A DNA stretch of 64,000 nt from an uncultured Pseudomonadota bacterium (GTDB lineage: Bacteria > Pseudomonadota > Alphaproteobacteria > Rs-D84), in NCBI GenBank assembly GCA_900320405.1, contig OOHM01000001.1, forward strand, positions 26,209-90,208. The letters are read 5' to 3'. Below, piece after piece: positions 23,750-31,891 of the stretch. Each line of letters opens with the position of its first letter. Positions within the stretch are counted from its first letter, which is position 1. Under the pieces are notes generated by a model. The model had not been told where the DNA came from, did not search any database, and saw only the letters and a program-made list of their open reading frames with translations. The translations under genes and the position numbers were made by a program.

Positions 23750-25041
23750 TTCTTGATTAAACCTATTGCCTTTTTAATGGATGTATACGCGTTCTTGGTC
23801 CATGTTGTTGTTGCCTTGAAATCCGATTTAGTTTGATCGTATAACCAGGTATTGGTTGAAGAATAATCGGTCAATTTTTTGCGTGTCATATCGAAAATCG
23901 CGTTCATTAAAAAGAAGGTCAGCAATGCAGACAACCACATTAATGAATGTCCGCCGAAATTCACCGCGGTGGCGGTCACTGTTCCGTTCATTAAATTTCC
24001 CGTCGCAACACCGTCTGCGGCAATATTCTGCACGCCACCCGATTGAAACAGTGCGCGCACCACGGCGATATTGATAATCAATATGAACGAACAGGCAATC
24101 ATCGTTATAACTAATTTTTGCAGTGCCTTGATAATTTCGCTGAATGGTGGCCAAATATCAAACCATTTATCACTGCGTTTTGCGACCCACGCAAGCACCC
24201 CAAACGGGTACAGTATCAATGCCATACCAAATTCAAATATACCCTGAATGATTAACAACGCCATAAACAAATTGCAACCAACAAATGTGAATATCAATAA
24301 CACACCTGTTATAACACTCATAATGTTTTGACCACCGTGCGGCATAAGTGTTATCAACCCGTGCAGTCCGCGCGATAAAAATTCAAATCCGCGTTTTATG
24401 ATAACATTATTTGCACTGGATACCTTGGCAACCGGTTGTATCAAGAAATTGCAACTGCGTTTGCTTAACCAATCGCCAGCCAATACGGCATCGGGACATT
24501 TTATCTCTGGCGCATTTGCGCCATTTATGTTTGCGGTTTCAATAATAGATTTTGTATATATTGCACCAAATTCCAAGAATGGGTTTACCAACCATTCCGT
24601 CACATAAACCGGTTTTACCTGTAATAAAAATGTTGCCGCGATAACCGCACGCATAACACTTTTCAAAACGGTTTCCGACATTGCGAATCCCGATGTTTTG
24701 CCATTCCACATTTCACCACCACCGGAAAATCCCAAAAATTCAATCCACCGTTTTGGAAACCACATTAATGCCGCATACAACAAAATTGAAAATGCCAAGA
24801 ATGTCCAAATTAAAATATAAATGATGCCGGTGCCGTTTCCAACAAAGTATTCATATGTTCCGCGTGCGACCGTCATAAATGCATCTAACACATGTGGTAC
24901 AAACGGGGCAAGGTTCAATTTATCCACAACCGCCCAATTTGCGGCATACACCGTATGCGGAACAGACATAACCGCAATACAAACCATCGGCAAAATCAAA
25001 CGCCGAAAAAATTGTTCAAAATGCGCCCGTTTGAAAAACAT
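23746..25041 (-). CDS. VirB6/TrbL-like T4SS inner-membrane protein (first in array)
   Basis: A 431-residue protein with a signal-like start (RLILPMVCIAVMSVPHTVYA) and about six further spans, including IIYILIWTFLAFSILLYAALMWF, VITGVLLIFTFVGCNLFMALLI and FGMALILYPFGVLAWV. The last motif, a Pro/Gly-containing helix before a Trp/Lys patch, is typical of TrbL proteins. It opens the four-gene minus-strand operon and diverges from the fifth VirB6-like gene across a 61-nt gap. GTAGGATA precedes the ATG. Confidence 0.82.
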   Translation of the reverse strand: MFFKRAHFEQFFRRLILPMVCIAVMSVPHTVYAANWAVVDKLNLAPFVPHVLDAFMTVARGTYEYFVGNGTGIIYILIWTFLAFSILLYAALMWFPKRWIEFLGFSGGGEMWNGKTSGFAMSETVLKSVMRAVIAATFLLQVKPVYVTEWLVNPFLEFGAIYTKSIIETANINGANAPEIKCPDAVLAGDWLSKRSCNFLIQPVAKVSSANNVIIKRGFEFLSRGLHGLITLMPHGGQNIMSVITGVLLIFTFVGCNLFMALLIIQGIFEFGMALILYPFGVLAWVAKRSDKWFDIWPPFSEIIKALQKLVITMIACSFILIINIAVVRALFQSGGVQNIAADGVATGNLMNGTVTATAVNFGGHSLMWLSALLTFFLMNAIFDMTRKKLTDYSSTNTWLYDQTKSDFKATTTWTKNAYTSIKKAIGLIKK

Positions 25042-25085
25042 TATCCTACATTTTGTAATTTATTATATTACTTATTAAAGGATTG

Positions 25086-25094
25086 TGATATAAT
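25086..25094 (+). promoter_or_regulatory. Extended -10 promoter of the fifth VirB6-like gene, predicted leaderless
   Basis: TGATATAAT lies 8 nt before the ATG at 25103. No convincing -35 box is visible, as expected for an extended -10 promoter. The mRNA would start within two bases of the ATG. Confidence 0.6.
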
Positions 25095-25102
25095 TACGTG
25101 AA

Positions 25103-26401
25103 ATGAGCAAGTTAAAAAAATTTTTAATTGTATTTTTATCTTTCTTTCCATTAACTGCGGCTGCGTTTTGGCCATGGGTGGTTGCGGGTGCGGCCGCCAC
25201 AATCGCGGGTTTTTCAATATGGCGCAGTGTTGCACCGGTTGATATGAACGACGCATTGCAATTTTTTTCTTCGTGTTGGACGTGCCAAATGTTCAGTGCG
25301 GTTATGGCAACAATGTCGACAATATTGCCGCGCATATTTTCCGAGATTGGTCGCGCAGTAATTCCAATGGCGTTGATGTTGACCGCGGTTTATTTTACTT
25401 GGACAATCACATCTGGATTTTTCAATTCTAAAATCGAAAGTGGATGGGCGATAACTTCTAAATTCACAACGCATATGATTAAATTGGCGGTGGTATGCGC
25501 GCTTTTGGTTTTGCCGTTGCCCCGATTGATAAGCAATGTTGTCATAGAACCGGTTTTCAATATCGGTATGTCGGTGAATCATATCGTTGGTGATTCCGAT
25601 AAATTTGCAGAATGTATGGTTGCGACCACATTGATGGATGATGCCGTGGATGCAAAGTCTTTACGAAACGACAATATGCCAACGGGCGCATTTCCGGTAA
25701 AGTTGCGCAGTGGATTGGCGTGTGAATTGGCAAATGTTCACCAAGTGACAGGTTTGGGAATGACGGTTGGGTGGACTATGCTGAATATGGCGTTTAATTA
25801 CGATTATATGCACAAGATTATGTGGGGTATCCCAATTTTCCCGAATGTACCGATGTTTTTTGCGGGGCTGCTGGTTTTGGTTTTGTATTTTATGGCGGTG
25901 TTGCCGATACCATTATATTTCTTGGAAATCTTTGTTGGTTTGGCGTTAGATTTTATAATGTTGCCGTTAATGTTATTGGGTTGGTTGTTCAAAGATTGGA
26001 AAATTGCGGCCGCATTGAATGGCGGTAAAAATATCCAAGGTATGATAGACGATGTGGTCAAAGGCACGGTCGGTATTGCCATGACGGTGGTGTTTTTAAT
26101 ATTTGGCATAATGTTTTTGGATGCAATTGTGGGAAATGTTGGGGGGCTGTCACGAATTGGCACGGCAATCGCCACGGGCGATTCGAAAATATTGATGGAC
26201 GGCCTTTTGCTGCGTAACGACAGTCTTATTACAATGATATTGCTGGGCGCGTTCTTTATGGTATTTATGACATCGATTCCGGCCCTGATTAAGACGATAT
26301 TCAATGTTGGGGTTTCCAATAAATTCTATGAAACGGCCAAAAAAGACTTTATTACGATTCGCTCGTTGGCCGGAAAATGGTGGAAAACATTGAAAAAATA
26401 A
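25103..26401 (+). CDS. VirB6/TrbL-like T4SS inner-membrane protein (fifth, divergent)
   Basis: A 432-residue polytopic protein with an N-terminal hydrophobic segment (FLIVFLSFFPLTAAAFW) and the motif SSCWTCQMFSAVM, a CxxC that aligns with CWGC and CFLC in two sister genes. Several spans follow, including VLVLYFMAVLPIPLYFLEIF and FIMLPLMLLGWLF, the Pro/Gly-containing helices usual in this family. It ends in a Lys/Trp-rich cytoplasmic tail (GKWWKTLKK). It lies divergent from the other four, so the two transcription units share one short control region. Confidence 0.82.
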   Translation: MSKLKKFLIVFLSFFPLTAAAFWPWVVAGAAATIAGFSIWRSVAPVDMNDALQFFSSCWTCQMFSAVMATMSTILPRIFSEIGRAVIPMALMLTAVYFTWTITSGFFNSKIESGWAITSKFTTHMIKLAVVCALLVLPLPRLISNVVIEPVFNIGMSVNHIVGDSDKFAECMVATTLMDDAVDAKSLRNDNMPTGAFPVKLRSGLACELANVHQVTGLGMTVGWTMLNMAFNYDYMHKIMWGIPIFPNVPMFFAGLLVLVLYFMAVLPIPLYFLEIFVGLALDFIMLPLMLLGWLFKDWKIAAALNGGKNIQGMIDDVVKGTVGIAMTVVFLIFGIMFLDAIVGNVGGLSRIGTAIATGDSKILMDGLLLRNDSLITMILLGAFFMVFMTSIPALIKTIFNVGVSNKFYETAKKDFITIRSLAGKWWKTLKK

Positions 26402-26452
26402 AAAATCAAGATATTTATTTTTCGTGGCCCCCTTTTTTATTTGCACCGAATC

Positions 26453-26461
26453 TGATATAAT
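26453..26461 (+). promoter_or_regulatory. Extended -10 promoter of the 26470 gene, predicted leaderless
   Basis: TGATATAAT lies 8 nt before the ATG, the same arrangement as at 25086-25094. Confidence 0.6.
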
Positions 26462-26469
26462 TCTTAGCA

Positions 26470-26985
26470 ATGAGTAGATTTCCGATTCTTTATTGGCCGC
26501 GCAGTACAAAGTCTGATACAGAATACCAGACTGCGCGCAAGGTCATAAATTCTACGATTGGGGCAATGCCCGATGTTATAACCGGCGATTTTAACGTCGG
26601 TGATATTTTTGCCGCGCGTCCCGATGCGGTGGTTTATTATCCTGTGTTCTATGGGTCGACCGGTTGGTGGGGTGAATTATTGGGGGCGAATGCCGTTGTG
26701 ACCGACAAATTGATAATATCACCGGAATGTCAATTGATGGTTATCGAAAGTGCGTCTGCGGCCAAAACACCGCGGCACGCCACGCATCAATTACTTGCCG
26801 CAGAAATATACCCGACCAGTGGATTTTTCAAGAAAATGAGTTCTGAAATCGCGACGGTTGCCGATATGTTGGCAACAGATGCGGGTACAATACTTGCATT
26901 GTTTGCGGGTCACGACAAAAATCGCTTTGTTCGTGTATTGGAATCGACCGGAAACGCGTATCTGGGTTGCATTGGGCAATATTAG
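26470..26985 (+). CDS. Unknown cytoplasmic protein downstream of the VirB6-like genes
   Basis: A 171-residue soluble protein, MSRFPILYWPRSTKS to GNAYLGCIGQY, with no signal peptide or spans. Features are a Trp/Gly patch (YGSTGWWGELLG) in the middle and an Ala-rich helix. I do not recognise a family. Its own leaderless-type promoter suggests independent expression; closeness to the VirB6 array might mean a secretion-related role but nothing in the protein shows it. Confidence 0.72.
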   Translation: MSRFPILYWPRSTKSDTEYQTARKVINSTIGAMPDVITGDFNVGDIFAARPDAVVYYPVFYGSTGWWGELLGANAVVTDKLIISPECQLMVIESASAAKTPRHATHQLLAAEIYPTSGFFKKMSSEIATVADMLATDAGTILALFAGHDKNRFVRVLESTGNAYLGCIGQY

Positions 26986-27006
26986 TGCGAAAATTGCATT
27001 ATTACC

Positions 27007-27034
27007 TTGATTTTCCGAAAAAAGCCTGTATAAT
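27007..27034 (+). promoter_or_regulatory. Promoter of rpmE
   Basis: TTGATT and TATAAT are spaced 16 nt; the leader contains AAAAAGGGG before the start. Confidence 0.78.
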
Positions 27035-27067
27035 TTCACGGCAAAAAAATACAAAAAGGGGTTTGTG

Positions 27068-27280
27068 ATGAAAAAAGGTATTCATCCGGAATATTTTGAA
27101 ATCAACGTGACACGTACCGACGGTAAAACCGTTAAAATGTTTTCTTCGGTGAATAAAGATTTGGTTTTGTCTACCGACAATTTGAACCATTCTGCGTGGA
27201 CGGGTCAACGTTCCAACGCCGGCGAAAAGGGTCGTCGTACCGCGGATTTCAAAAAGAAATTTGCCGGTTTCGGTTTTTAA
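27068..27280 (+). CDS. rpmE: 50S ribosomal protein L31
   Basis: The 70-residue protein starts MKKGIHPEYFEINVT and ends KKKFAGFGF, a clear bacterial L31. There is no Cys, so it is the zinc-free form. A GTG one codon upstream is in frame, but ATG 27068 starts the conserved MKxxIHP block. The next gene, a SuhB-like protein, starts 27 nt later on the same strand and is likely cotranscribed. Confidence 0.95.
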   Translation: MKKGIHPEYFEINVTRTDGKTVKMFSSVNKDLVLSTDNLNHSAWTGQRSNAGEKGRRTADFKKKFAGFGF

Positions 27281-27307
27281 TCATTTGTGTAAATTGGGGG
27301 GCGCGTA

Positions 27308-28015
27308 ATGGATTTGTTGATTAAGGGTTCGCCGGAATTAAACAAGATGTTTATGGCGCTGCAACGGACCGCAACTGGTCTGCGCCACGATTTTGGCGAG
27401 GTTGAAAACCTGCAACAATCTCTACGTGGGGCGCGTGATTTTGTGCATCGTGCCGCCGCCCGTATTGAAGAAGAAATACTTTCCGATTTATCATTGGTGC
27501 GTCCGTCGGCGGGGTTGCTGACCCCGAATGTGACGCGTGCGGGTGACGGGCGCGATGAATTTGTGTTGGCTCTGTCGGGGGCGGCAAATTTTGTTCGTGG
27601 AAACCCGCGTTTTGCGATATCTTTGGCATTGCGTTCAATGGATGAAACAAAAATTGCATTGGTTTATTCCCCGATTGACGAATATCTGTATTATGCCGAA
27701 TCTGGCGATGGCGCATATGCATATTCCGCGTTTCATTCGGCGCGTATACGTGTGTCAAATATCAAAGATTTGGCGGATATGACGGTTGCATATAACGGTA
27801 TTGCGGGAAATCCGTTAAACGCGGGCAATGTTCGTACCACGGGTTGCCCGGCAATGGATTTGGCGTGGGTTGCCGCGGGTAAATTTGACGCATTTATGTC
27901 ATCGAACCTGGATTTTGCAGAAATTGCCGCGGGTGATTTGATTGTGCGTGAATCGGGTGGTAAAATCGAAATTGGTGCGGATGTTATCGCCACAAATGGT
28001 AAAATCGGTGATTAG
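27308..28015 (+). CDS. Degenerate inositol-monophosphatase/SuhB-like protein, probably not catalytic
   Basis: A 235-residue protein of the IMPase fold. The signature that should read DPxDGTxNFxxG is LALSGAANFVRG here: both metal-binding Asp and the DG are gone, while the rest (ANFVRGNPRFAISLAL) is well preserved. The GEE metal-site loop is also missing. The C-terminal WDxAAG motif is altered to FAEIAAGDLIVRESGG. So the fold looks kept and the Mg site lost. In E. coli, SuhB has a non-catalytic role with Nus factors in rRNA antitermination. Position behind rpmE would fit such a role, but that is inference. GGGGGGCG precedes the ATG. Confidence 0.82.
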   Translation: MDLLIKGSPELNKMFMALQRTATGLRHDFGEVENLQQSLRGARDFVHRAAARIEEEILSDLSLVRPSAGLLTPNVTRAGDGRDEFVLALSGAANFVRGNPRFAISLALRSMDETKIALVYSPIDEYLYYAESGDGAYAYSAFHSARIRVSNIKDLADMTVAYNGIAGNPLNAGNVRTTGCPAMDLAWVAAGKFDAFMSSNLDFAEIAAGDLIVRESGGKIEIGADVIATNGKIGD

Positions 28016-28034
28016 TGGTTAAGTGATTATTGAA

Positions 28035-28062
28035 AAACACCGGCATAATCGCCGGTGTTTTT
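28035..28062 (+). terminator. Terminator of rpmE and the SuhB-like gene
   Basis: Stem AAACACCGGC / GCCGGTGTTT with loop ATAATC, followed by a T run. Confidence 0.85.
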
Positions 28063-28067
28063 TTATT

Positions 28068-28143
28068 CGTCATCCCGACGAAAGTCGGGATCTATTCGGC
28101 CCCGTCGTGAACCAAAGAGATACCGGCTTTCGCCGGTATGACG
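28068..28143. repeat. REP/BIME-like double palindrome
   Basis: It starts CGTCATCCCGACGAAAGTCG and ends TACCGGCTTTCGCCGGTATG plus ACG: two short hairpins (CCCGAC/GTCGGG and ATACCGGC/GCCGGTAT) between CGTCAT and ATGACG ends. This is the dispersed intergenic repeat type common in proteobacteria. Its translation gives the well-known spurious peptide DESRDL...DTGFRRYD. A related fragment occurs at 53753-53817. Confidence 0.78.
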
Positions 28144-28178
28144 TCAATCGTGAAATAACTATGCTAAAAATTAATCGC

Positions 28179-29384
28179 TTAATCGCATACTTTGCAATTG
28201 CCATCAATATAGCATGACTTTGTATCAGGACACCCATGCACGCATCCACCAAACCTTGCCGGGTCTGTTTCTGTCCAGCATTCTCGATTACTGTTCGGAC
28301 CAGATTTCATTTGCATTTGTGAATACGTGTTCATTCTGTCTTTGGGCAGGCACCCGTTACGATTACTGTTTGGATATTCGCCTTTTACACATTTGTCGCA
28401 TACGCCATCTGCATTGACATACGCCAATGCCCCCCCGTCACATTCGACACAGGTTCTGTCATTTTGGCTTCTAAAGCCTTTGTTAGTTTGACATTGAAAA
28501 TAATAGCAATTTTTGCCGCTGTCGTAATTAAGGCTATGTTCGGATGATGTATAATTGCTTTGATTAAAACCTGGGCACAGATTGTTCAACATAGTTTCCG
28601 TTGTCGCACAGGACGATGGGCCTGGAATACAATCTGTCTCGTCTGAATTCGCAACCCACCCCGCGGCACACAATACTTTCTGATTACCATTTCCTTTTAC
28701 AGAAGAAATCCAAGATGAAGATGTAGAATGTGCTTTTCTGTTTGCGTGTATGTCCACCGGTCCAACAATTATTGCGTGTGGTTTCACCTCTAAAACACCT
28801 AACACAATAACTTGTGAAAATGTGCCGCTGTTCTGATTAAGTACAGCGTGTAAAACGGGTGTGTCGCTGGTTTTTATTTTGCTTTTATCATTACAGTATT
28901 TTGATGTTGTATCCAAAAATTTTGCATCGGCAATATTATCAAACCAACTTGTATAATCAGTATGATCACATTTCGGGGTGCCCGTGTTATCACATCTGGG
29001 ACCGTAAAAACCCGACTTACAAAAAACGGCACATTGATAATCTTTGGTGGCATAAAAATCAATCCACGATTTCCTGCCTGCGTTTGCAGACTGAATTTGT
29101 CTGGTGCAAAATTCGGCACCTTGCCCATTAGAAAATATGTTGGTTGCAATAATCGCGACACCGGCGCCTTCGTCATTTGTGCCACATGCGCCGGATTGAT
29201 GTGTTTCCCCAATCATCCACGATTGCATAAATTTGTTGGTCAGATCTCTATTAAACTCCCACGGTGAAATATACCAAGCATATTTTAGAGTGTCAGAAAC
29301 TACAGACGGTGTTTGCAACTCTTTTGCCCCGAACGCGTTTCCGGTCACCAACAGCCCACATAAAATTATGAAAAATTTTTTCAT
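28179..29384 (-). CDS. Cys-rich exported protein with EGF/GCC-like modules
   Basis: A 401-residue protein with a signal peptide (MKKFFIILCGLLVTGNAFG) and many Cys. The C-terminal half consists of short Cys modules such as CAAGWVANSDETDC, RTCVECDGGALAYVNADG and CDKCVKGEYPNSNRNGC, similar in style to the tail of the 6979 protein. The middle includes a YQCAVFCKSGFYGPRC segment. GGAGAGG precedes ATG 29384; the longer frame start at 29447 overlaps the divergent promoter and is rejected. Probably secreted or on the surface; function unknown. No similarity to the YVD-type small proteins was seen. Confidence 0.87.
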   Translation of the reverse strand: MKKFFIILCGLLVTGNAFGAKELQTPSVVSDTLKYAWYISPWEFNRDLTNKFMQSWMIGETHQSGACGTNDEGAGVAIIATNIFSNGQGAEFCTRQIQSANAGRKSWIDFYATKDYQCAVFCKSGFYGPRCDNTGTPKCDHTDYTSWFDNIADAKFLDTTSKYCNDKSKIKTSDTPVLHAVLNQNSGTFSQVIVLGVLEVKPHAIIVGPVDIHANRKAHSTSSSWISSVKGNGNQKVLCAAGWVANSDETDCIPGPSSCATTETMLNNLCPGFNQSNYTSSEHSLNYDSGKNCYYFQCQTNKGFRSQNDRTCVECDGGALAYVNADGVCDKCVKGEYPNSNRNGCLPKDRMNTYSQMQMKSGPNSNRECWTETDPARFGGCVHGCPDTKSCYIDGNCKVCD

Positions 29385-29441
29385 ATTTACCTCTCCATAA
29401 ATATTCCTTTCAAATTTTAGTTTAACAACTTCATATCGTAC

Positions 29442-29470
29442 TTGCAAATGAAAAGTTTTTGTCTTAAAAT
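29442..29470. promoter_or_regulatory. Divergent promoters sharing a palindromic -35 hexamer
   Basis: TTGCAA (29442-29447) is its own reverse complement. To the right, a 17-nt spacer leads to TAAAAT (29465-29470), 7 nt before the PBP1A ATG. To the left on the minus strand, a 17-nt spacer leads to TAAACT for the Cys-rich gene. The two polymerases could not bind at the same time. Confidence 0.6.
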
Positions 29471-29477
29471 CATTTTT

Positions 29478-31520
29478 ATGAAATTCAAGAAAATTTTTCG
29501 TATCTTTTTACACATTATATTCTGGTGCGTTGTTGCGGTTGTTGCCGCGACTGCGACATTGTTTTTAATTTATGGTGGAAATTTGCCGGATTATCGTAAA
29601 TTGGCAACATATGCGCCACCGGTTGCGACACGCCTTTATGCGGCGGACGGTTCATTGTTGATTGAATATGCCGAAGAACGTCGCGTCTTTATTGACTTTG
29701 AAGATATGCCACCACAATTGATAAATGCGTTCGTTGCCGCCGAAGACCAAAATTTCTGGACGCACCCGGGAATTGATGTCCAGGGTATTTTGCGCGCATC
29801 GATAAACAATGCAATGCGCGTATTCGGTTTTGATAAAACATTTACCGGTGCATCAACCATCACTCAACAGGTTGCAAAAAATTTCTTTCTTTCATCCGAC
29901 CGCACAATGTCGCGCAAGATAAAAGAGGCGATTTTGGCGTTGCGCCTGGAACGCGCATTTTCAAAAAAGCATATTATGACACTTTATTTGAATCAAATAT
30001 TCCTTGGTGCGCGTGCGTACGGTGTGGGTTCGGCGGCATTAATGTATTTTAATAAACCGGTATCGCAATTGTCGTTGTCTGAATGCGCGTTCTTGGCATC
30101 CCTGCCCAAGGCACCAAATGACCGCGCACGTGCCGAAGAACGTCGAAACTATGTGTTGCGTCGTATGGCGGACGAAGGTTATATCACGCGTGATGAAGCC
30201 AATGCCGCCGCCGCCGAACCGTTAAATATCAACAGTGGTTTTACCGCCCAAATGGAAGATGATTTTCAATACTTTGCCGAAGATGTGCGCCGGCAATTGT
30301 TGGATAAATTGGGTCGCGAAACATTGTATAACCAGGGATTATATATAAAAACAACAATCAACCCGACCTATCAACGCGCGGCATCTGCGGCACTGAACAA
30401 GGCGCTGGATACATACAATAATGGCCGCAGTGAAAAATTACAGGGTGCAATTATTGTTATGAATCCGCACACGGGTCGCGTATTGGCGATGGCGGGCGGA
30501 CGTTCATTCGCGGAAAGTTCTTTTAATCGCGCAACCCAGGCATATCGCCAAATTGGCAGTACGATTAAACCGTTTGTATACTTGGCCGCGTTGGAACGTG
30601 ATTTTTCGCCGGAATATTTGATTTCTGATACGCCGATTGTTGGTTGGCGCGAAAACAATATGCAATGGAAACCTGAAAATTATGACAAGAAATTCCTTGG
30701 TGATGTTCCGTTGCGTTTTGCGTTGGAGACTTCGCGTAATGTCCCCAGTGTTCGTATGGTTGAAAAAATCGGCGTAGAAAACGCGATAGAGGTTGCGCAA
30801 CGTTTTGGTGTATATCCGGCGGATATGAACAATATGAATTTGTCTTTGGCATTGGGGTCGGGCGAAACGACATTGGAAAATCTGGTGTTGGGTTATTCGG
30901 CATTTGTAAATGGTGGCCGCAAAATTGAACCGAAATTGGTCGACTATATCGAAGACCGTTATGGAAATGTTATCGGCGGAAACAAAAACGAAATATTGGA
31001 ATGGTCGTCCGATATGGAACCGGTTGAAGAAGAAGTGCAGGGCGAACCATTATCTGATTCCCAGAGTTTATATCAATTATTGTCGATATTACAGGGTGTT
31101 GTTGACCGCGGTACCGGCCGCCAGGCCGCGATTCCGGGACACACCATTGCGGGTAAAACCGGCACAACAAACGATGTCAAAGATGTTTGGTTTGTTGGGT
31201 TTACAAAAAACCTGATTGCGGGTGTGTATTTGGGTTATGATACGCCAAAACCGTTGGGCAAGGGCGCAGGCAGTCATATGGCCGCAACCGCATTTGCCGA
31301 CTTTATGCGTGTTGCATTGGAAAAAGAAAAGAATCAACCGTTTTCTGTGCCCGATGGATTGAACTTTGTTCGTGTGAATCGCCGCAGTGGTGCGTCCGCC
31401 GCCGAAGATCCCGAAGGCACGATTGTGATAGAGGCATTTAAGCCCGGTCAACATCCAAATCCGGTTGTTTATCAAAGTGGCGGCACGACGCCAAACGCGG
31501 TTGTCGGCGGTGTGTTCTAG
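29478..31520 (+). CDS. mrcA: Penicillin-binding protein 1A (bifunctional glycosyltransferase/transpeptidase)
   Basis: This class A PBP polymerises and crosslinks peptidoglycan. The 680-residue protein has one N-terminal membrane span (FLHIIFWCVVAVVAATATLF). The GT51 domain carries AAEDQNFWTHPGID with catalytic Glu. The transpeptidase domain has SxxK as STIKPF, SxN as SRN and KTG as GKTGTTND. It is shorter than E. coli PBP1A, so the OB-type insert is reduced. ATG 29478 has no Shine-Dalgarno but lies 7 nt after a -10 box, which fits a leaderless mRNA. A lipoprotein gene follows after 17 nt. Confidence 0.95.
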   Translation: MKFKKIFRIFLHIIFWCVVAVVAATATLFLIYGGNLPDYRKLATYAPPVATRLYAADGSLLIEYAEERRVFIDFEDMPPQLINAFVAAEDQNFWTHPGIDVQGILRASINNAMRVFGFDKTFTGASTITQQVAKNFFLSSDRTMSRKIKEAILALRLERAFSKKHIMTLYLNQIFLGARAYGVGSAALMYFNKPVSQLSLSECAFLASLPKAPNDRARAEERRNYVLRRMADEGYITRDEANAAAAEPLNINSGFTAQMEDDFQYFAEDVRRQLLDKLGRETLYNQGLYIKTTINPTYQRAASAALNKALDTYNNGRSEKLQGAIIVMNPHTGRVLAMAGGRSFAESSFNRATQAYRQIGSTIKPFVYLAALERDFSPEYLISDTPIVGWRENNMQWKPENYDKKFLGDVPLRFALETSRNVPSVRMVEKIGVENAIEVAQRFGVYPADMNNMNLSLALGSGETTLENLVLGYSAFVNGGRKIEPKLVDYIEDRYGNVIGGNKNEILEWSSDMEPVEEEVQGEPLSDSQSLYQLLSILQGVVDRGTGRQAAIPGHTIAGKTGTTNDVKDVWFVGFTKNLIAGVYLGYDTPKPLGKGAGSHMAATAFADFMRVALEKEKNQPFSVPDGLNFVRVNRRSGASAAEDPEGTIVIEAFKPGQHPNPVVYQSGGTTPNAVVGGVF

Positions 31521-31537
31521 AAGAAAAGGGGGTGGCT

Positions 31538-31825
31538 ATGAAGAAAATTTGTTTTGTTTTTGTTGGTTTGTTGGCTTTGGCGGCGTGTGACCGTGCGGAT
31601 AATGTCTATGTTTGCGATAAATATACGGTTGAAATAACCCTTGGGGATACCGGTGACACATTGACCGCAGATTTGAACGGGGATGTGGTTGAAATGAATA
31701 TTGCGCCGTCTGGGGATGGCGCGCGGTATATTGCGAACCTGAATGATACGGAAATTACGCTTTGGAATCGGGGGCGCGATTGGACATTGATTATCGGTGA
31801 TGAAGAACCGGTTCAGTGTAAATAA
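31538..31825 (+). CDS. Small lipoprotein, unknown function
   Basis: A 95-residue protein. The signal peptide ends in a clear lipobox, LLALAAC, so the mature N-terminal Cys is predicted to be lipidated. The rest is beta-rich (YTVEITLGDTGDTLTADLNG, then EITLWNRGRDWTLIIGDE) with two more Cys near the ends, somewhat like MliC-type lysozyme-inhibitor lipoproteins, but I cannot confirm that. It follows PBP1A by 17 nt, with GGGGG before ATG 31538, so it is probably cotranscribed and may act in the cell envelope. Confidence 0.82.
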   Translation: MKKICFVFVGLLALAACDRADNVYVCDKYTVEITLGDTGDTLTADLNGDVVEMNIAPSGDGARYIANLNDTEITLWNRGRDWTLIIGDEEPVQCK

Positions 31826-31891
31826 TTTTTTCTAAATAAGATTTCATTATTTTTGTGTTTGTGATAGAATAAAAGCATAAAAGGAGAATTT

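Noticed and set aside
28023..28217. ORF giving the peptide DESRDL...DTGFRRYD
   Set aside because: This is the translation of the REP-like palindromic repeat at 28068-28143, with no coding features.
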